A stretch of 9,878 nucleotides of DNA from Planctomycetes bacterium SM23_32 (GTDB taxonomy: Bacteria > Planctomycetota > Brocadiia > SM23-32). Shown in pieces: positions 8,752 through 9,878 of this stretch. Location: positions 1-9,878 of the forward strand of contig LJUE01000050.1 in the NCBI GenBank assembly GCA_001303885.1, written 5' to 3'. The notes beneath the pieces were generated by a model that did not search any database, was not told where the DNA came from, and was given only the letters and a program-made list of their open reading frames with translations. The number at the start of each line of letters is the position of its first letter. Position 1 is the first letter of the stretch. Position numbers and translations under genes: made by a program.

Positions 8752-9771
8752 TCATAGGAGCGCGGTGGTCTCTTCCAGGCCGAACATGACGTTCATGTCC
8801 TGCACGGCCTGCGAGGATGCCCCCTTCATCAGGTTGTCTATCGCCGAGGTGGCGATGACCCGCCGCCCGCGCGCCGTCACGGCCACGTCGCAGTAGTTGG
8901 CAAACGCCACGTCCTTGGTGCGCGGCTGCTCGCCCGGCGCCATCACCCGCACGAACGGCTCGTCGGCATAGAACTCCTCGTAGAGCGCCTGAAGCTCCGC
9001 CCCGGCCGCCTCGCGCGTGAGGCGGCCGTAGACACTGCACTGGATGCCCCGGTCCATCGGCACAAGGTGCGGCACGAACGTCACGTCCACCTGGCCAGCG
9101 CCCTCGGGACAGAGCGCCGCCAGGGCCTGCTCCATCTCCGGCTCGTGGCGGTGGCCGGCCACGCTGTAGGCACGCACGTCCTCGTTGCACTCGCAGAACA
9201 TGGAGCCCTCGTTCGGCTTGTTGCCCCGCCCGCTCACGCCGCTCTTGGCGTCCACCACGACGTCGCCGAGCCCTACCAGTCCGTTCCGCACCAGCGGTGC
9301 CAGGGCCAGCACGGCGGCCGTCGGGTAGCATCCGGCCACGGCCACCAGGTCGGCCTCCGCGATCGCGTCCCGCCACAGCTCAGTCACGCCGTAGGCGGCC
9401 CGCCCGAAGTTGCCGGGGTCGCCGTGCTCGCCGTACCATGCCTCGTAGACGGACAGGTCGGTGAGCCGGTAATCGGCGCTGAAGTCAATGCAGCGCACGC
9501 CGGCCGACAGGTACTCGGGCACGTACTGGTGGCTCACGCCGTGGGGCAGCGTGAAGAACGCCAGGTCCGGCTTCTCGGACGCGTCGTCCGGATGCAGGCC
9601 GAGCACGGGCAGATCGCAGACGCCGCGCAGGGAGCTGAAGATGGCCGACAGGGGCGGGTTGCCCTCGCGCCGGCCGCCCAGGTGGACGATCTCCGCCTCC
9701 GGATGCCGCGCCAGTATTCTGATCAGCTCGCGGCTCGTGTAAGCCGTCGCACCGACCACGCTTATCTTCAT
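8752..9771 (-). CDS. argC: N-acetyl-gamma-glutamyl-phosphate reductase
   Basis: Third step of arginine synthesis: NADPH-dependent reduction of N-acetyl-glutamyl phosphate to the semialdehyde, in the cytoplasm. 339 residues, usual for ArgC. Visible: an N-terminal Rossmann fold, the active cysteine Cys148 in VAGCYPTAA, KSGVSGRG, GHRHEPEM with the catalytic histidine (207 or 209), FVPHLVPMDRGI, and the C-terminal GASSQAVQDMN. The start at 9771 (ATG) has AGAGGCGAGCG just upstream. Odd point: the dinucleotide-binding loop reads GATAYTS (7-13) where most relatives have GATGYTG or GATGYAG, so two glycines are replaced. No other arg gene is in the window; any partner would lie beyond 9878. It converges with the nitrilase gene across the inverted-repeat spacer. 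Confidence 0.96.
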   Translation of the reverse strand: MKISVVGATAYTSRELIRILARHPEAEIVHLGGRREGNPPLSAIFSSLRGVCDLPVLGLHPDDASEKPDLAFFTLPHGVSHQYVPEYLSAGVRCIDFSADYRLTDLSVYEAWYGEHGDPGNFGRAAYGVTELWRDAIAEADLVAVAGCYPTAAVLALAPLVRNGLVGLGDVVVDAKSGVSGRGNKPNEGSMFCECNEDVRAYSVAGHRHEPEMEQALAALCPEGAGQVDVTFVPHLVPMDRGIQCSVYGRLTREAAGAELQALYEEFYADEPFVRVMAPGEQPRTKDVAFANYCDVAVTARGRRVIATSAIDNLMKGASSQAVQDMNVMFGLEETTALL

Positions 9772-9878
9772 CGCTCGCCTCTCAGCACCTGAGCCACGAA
9801 GCCCGAAAGAGGAAGGGCGAAACAGGGAGACACAAGATGAAGCGACAGCCCTGACCCGTCAGCGCCCCATCCTGTCTG
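9772..9878. other. Spacer upstream of argC
   Basis: This stretch holds the argC ribosome-binding region and no coding frame. I see no convincing promoter on the minus strand. It contains CCACGAA/CGAAA-type sequence resembling the left arm of the spacer at 8594-8660, and an inverted copy of the GACAGGAT core at 9869-9877, so it may be another diverged copy of the same intergenic repeat. Confidence 0.4.

Noticed and set aside
8495..9376. Minus-strand frame across the argC 3' end and spacer
   Set aside because: Shifted frame of argC that runs through the repeat spacer without recognisable protein.

Overview
The window is GC-rich bacterial DNA with six protein-coding genes and little spacer. It carries no rRNA, tRNA, CRISPR array or transposase gene. 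The lineage cannot be fixed from the sequence alone. The glutamyl-tRNA synthetase reads like the chlamydial type (HVGTAY signature, GPDVGGPFGPYRQSER block, SSTPKH block). Together with the high GC, a modular glycoside hydrolase and a bacterial GlnRS, this suggests a Planctomycetes/PVC-type bacterium, possibly a metagenome-derived contig. That is inference.

Layout: (1) positions 2-2542, plus strand, the 3' part of a large modular clan GH-A-type glycoside hydrolase cut by the window edge. (2) 2506-4269, minus strand, glnS, whose 3' end overlaps the hydrolase tail to tail by 37 bp. (3) 4270-4503, a divergent control region. It holds a perfect 20-bp palindrome that contains a -35-like hexamer for each direction, then an 80-bp REP-like inverted repeat on the gltX side. 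(4) 4504-5967, plus strand, gltX. (5) 6215-7504, plus strand, a two-TM GAF-GGDEF diguanylate cyclase with its own candidate promoter. (6) 7611-8594, plus strand, a nitrilase-superfamily amidohydrolase whose start codon and Shine-Dalgarno sequence lie in a perfect 18-bp palindrome. (7) 8595-8751, a convergent spacer that is almost entirely an imperfect inverted repeat. (8) 8752-9771, minus strand, argC, followed by about 100 bp of spacer to the window end.

Functionally the core is the head-to-head pair of related class I synthetases that charge tRNA-Gln and tRNA-Glu from one shared upstream region. ArgC draws on the same glutamate pool through arginine synthesis, but nothing shows that these genes are co-regulated. 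The hydrolase, cyclase and nitrilase look like independent units. I found no clear defence, secretion or biosynthetic cluster. The points most worth a second look are the divergent promoter palindrome, the REP-like hairpin in the gltX leader, the degenerate KMSKS loop of GlnRS, the hairpin over the nitrilase start codon, and the inverted-repeat spacer before argC.
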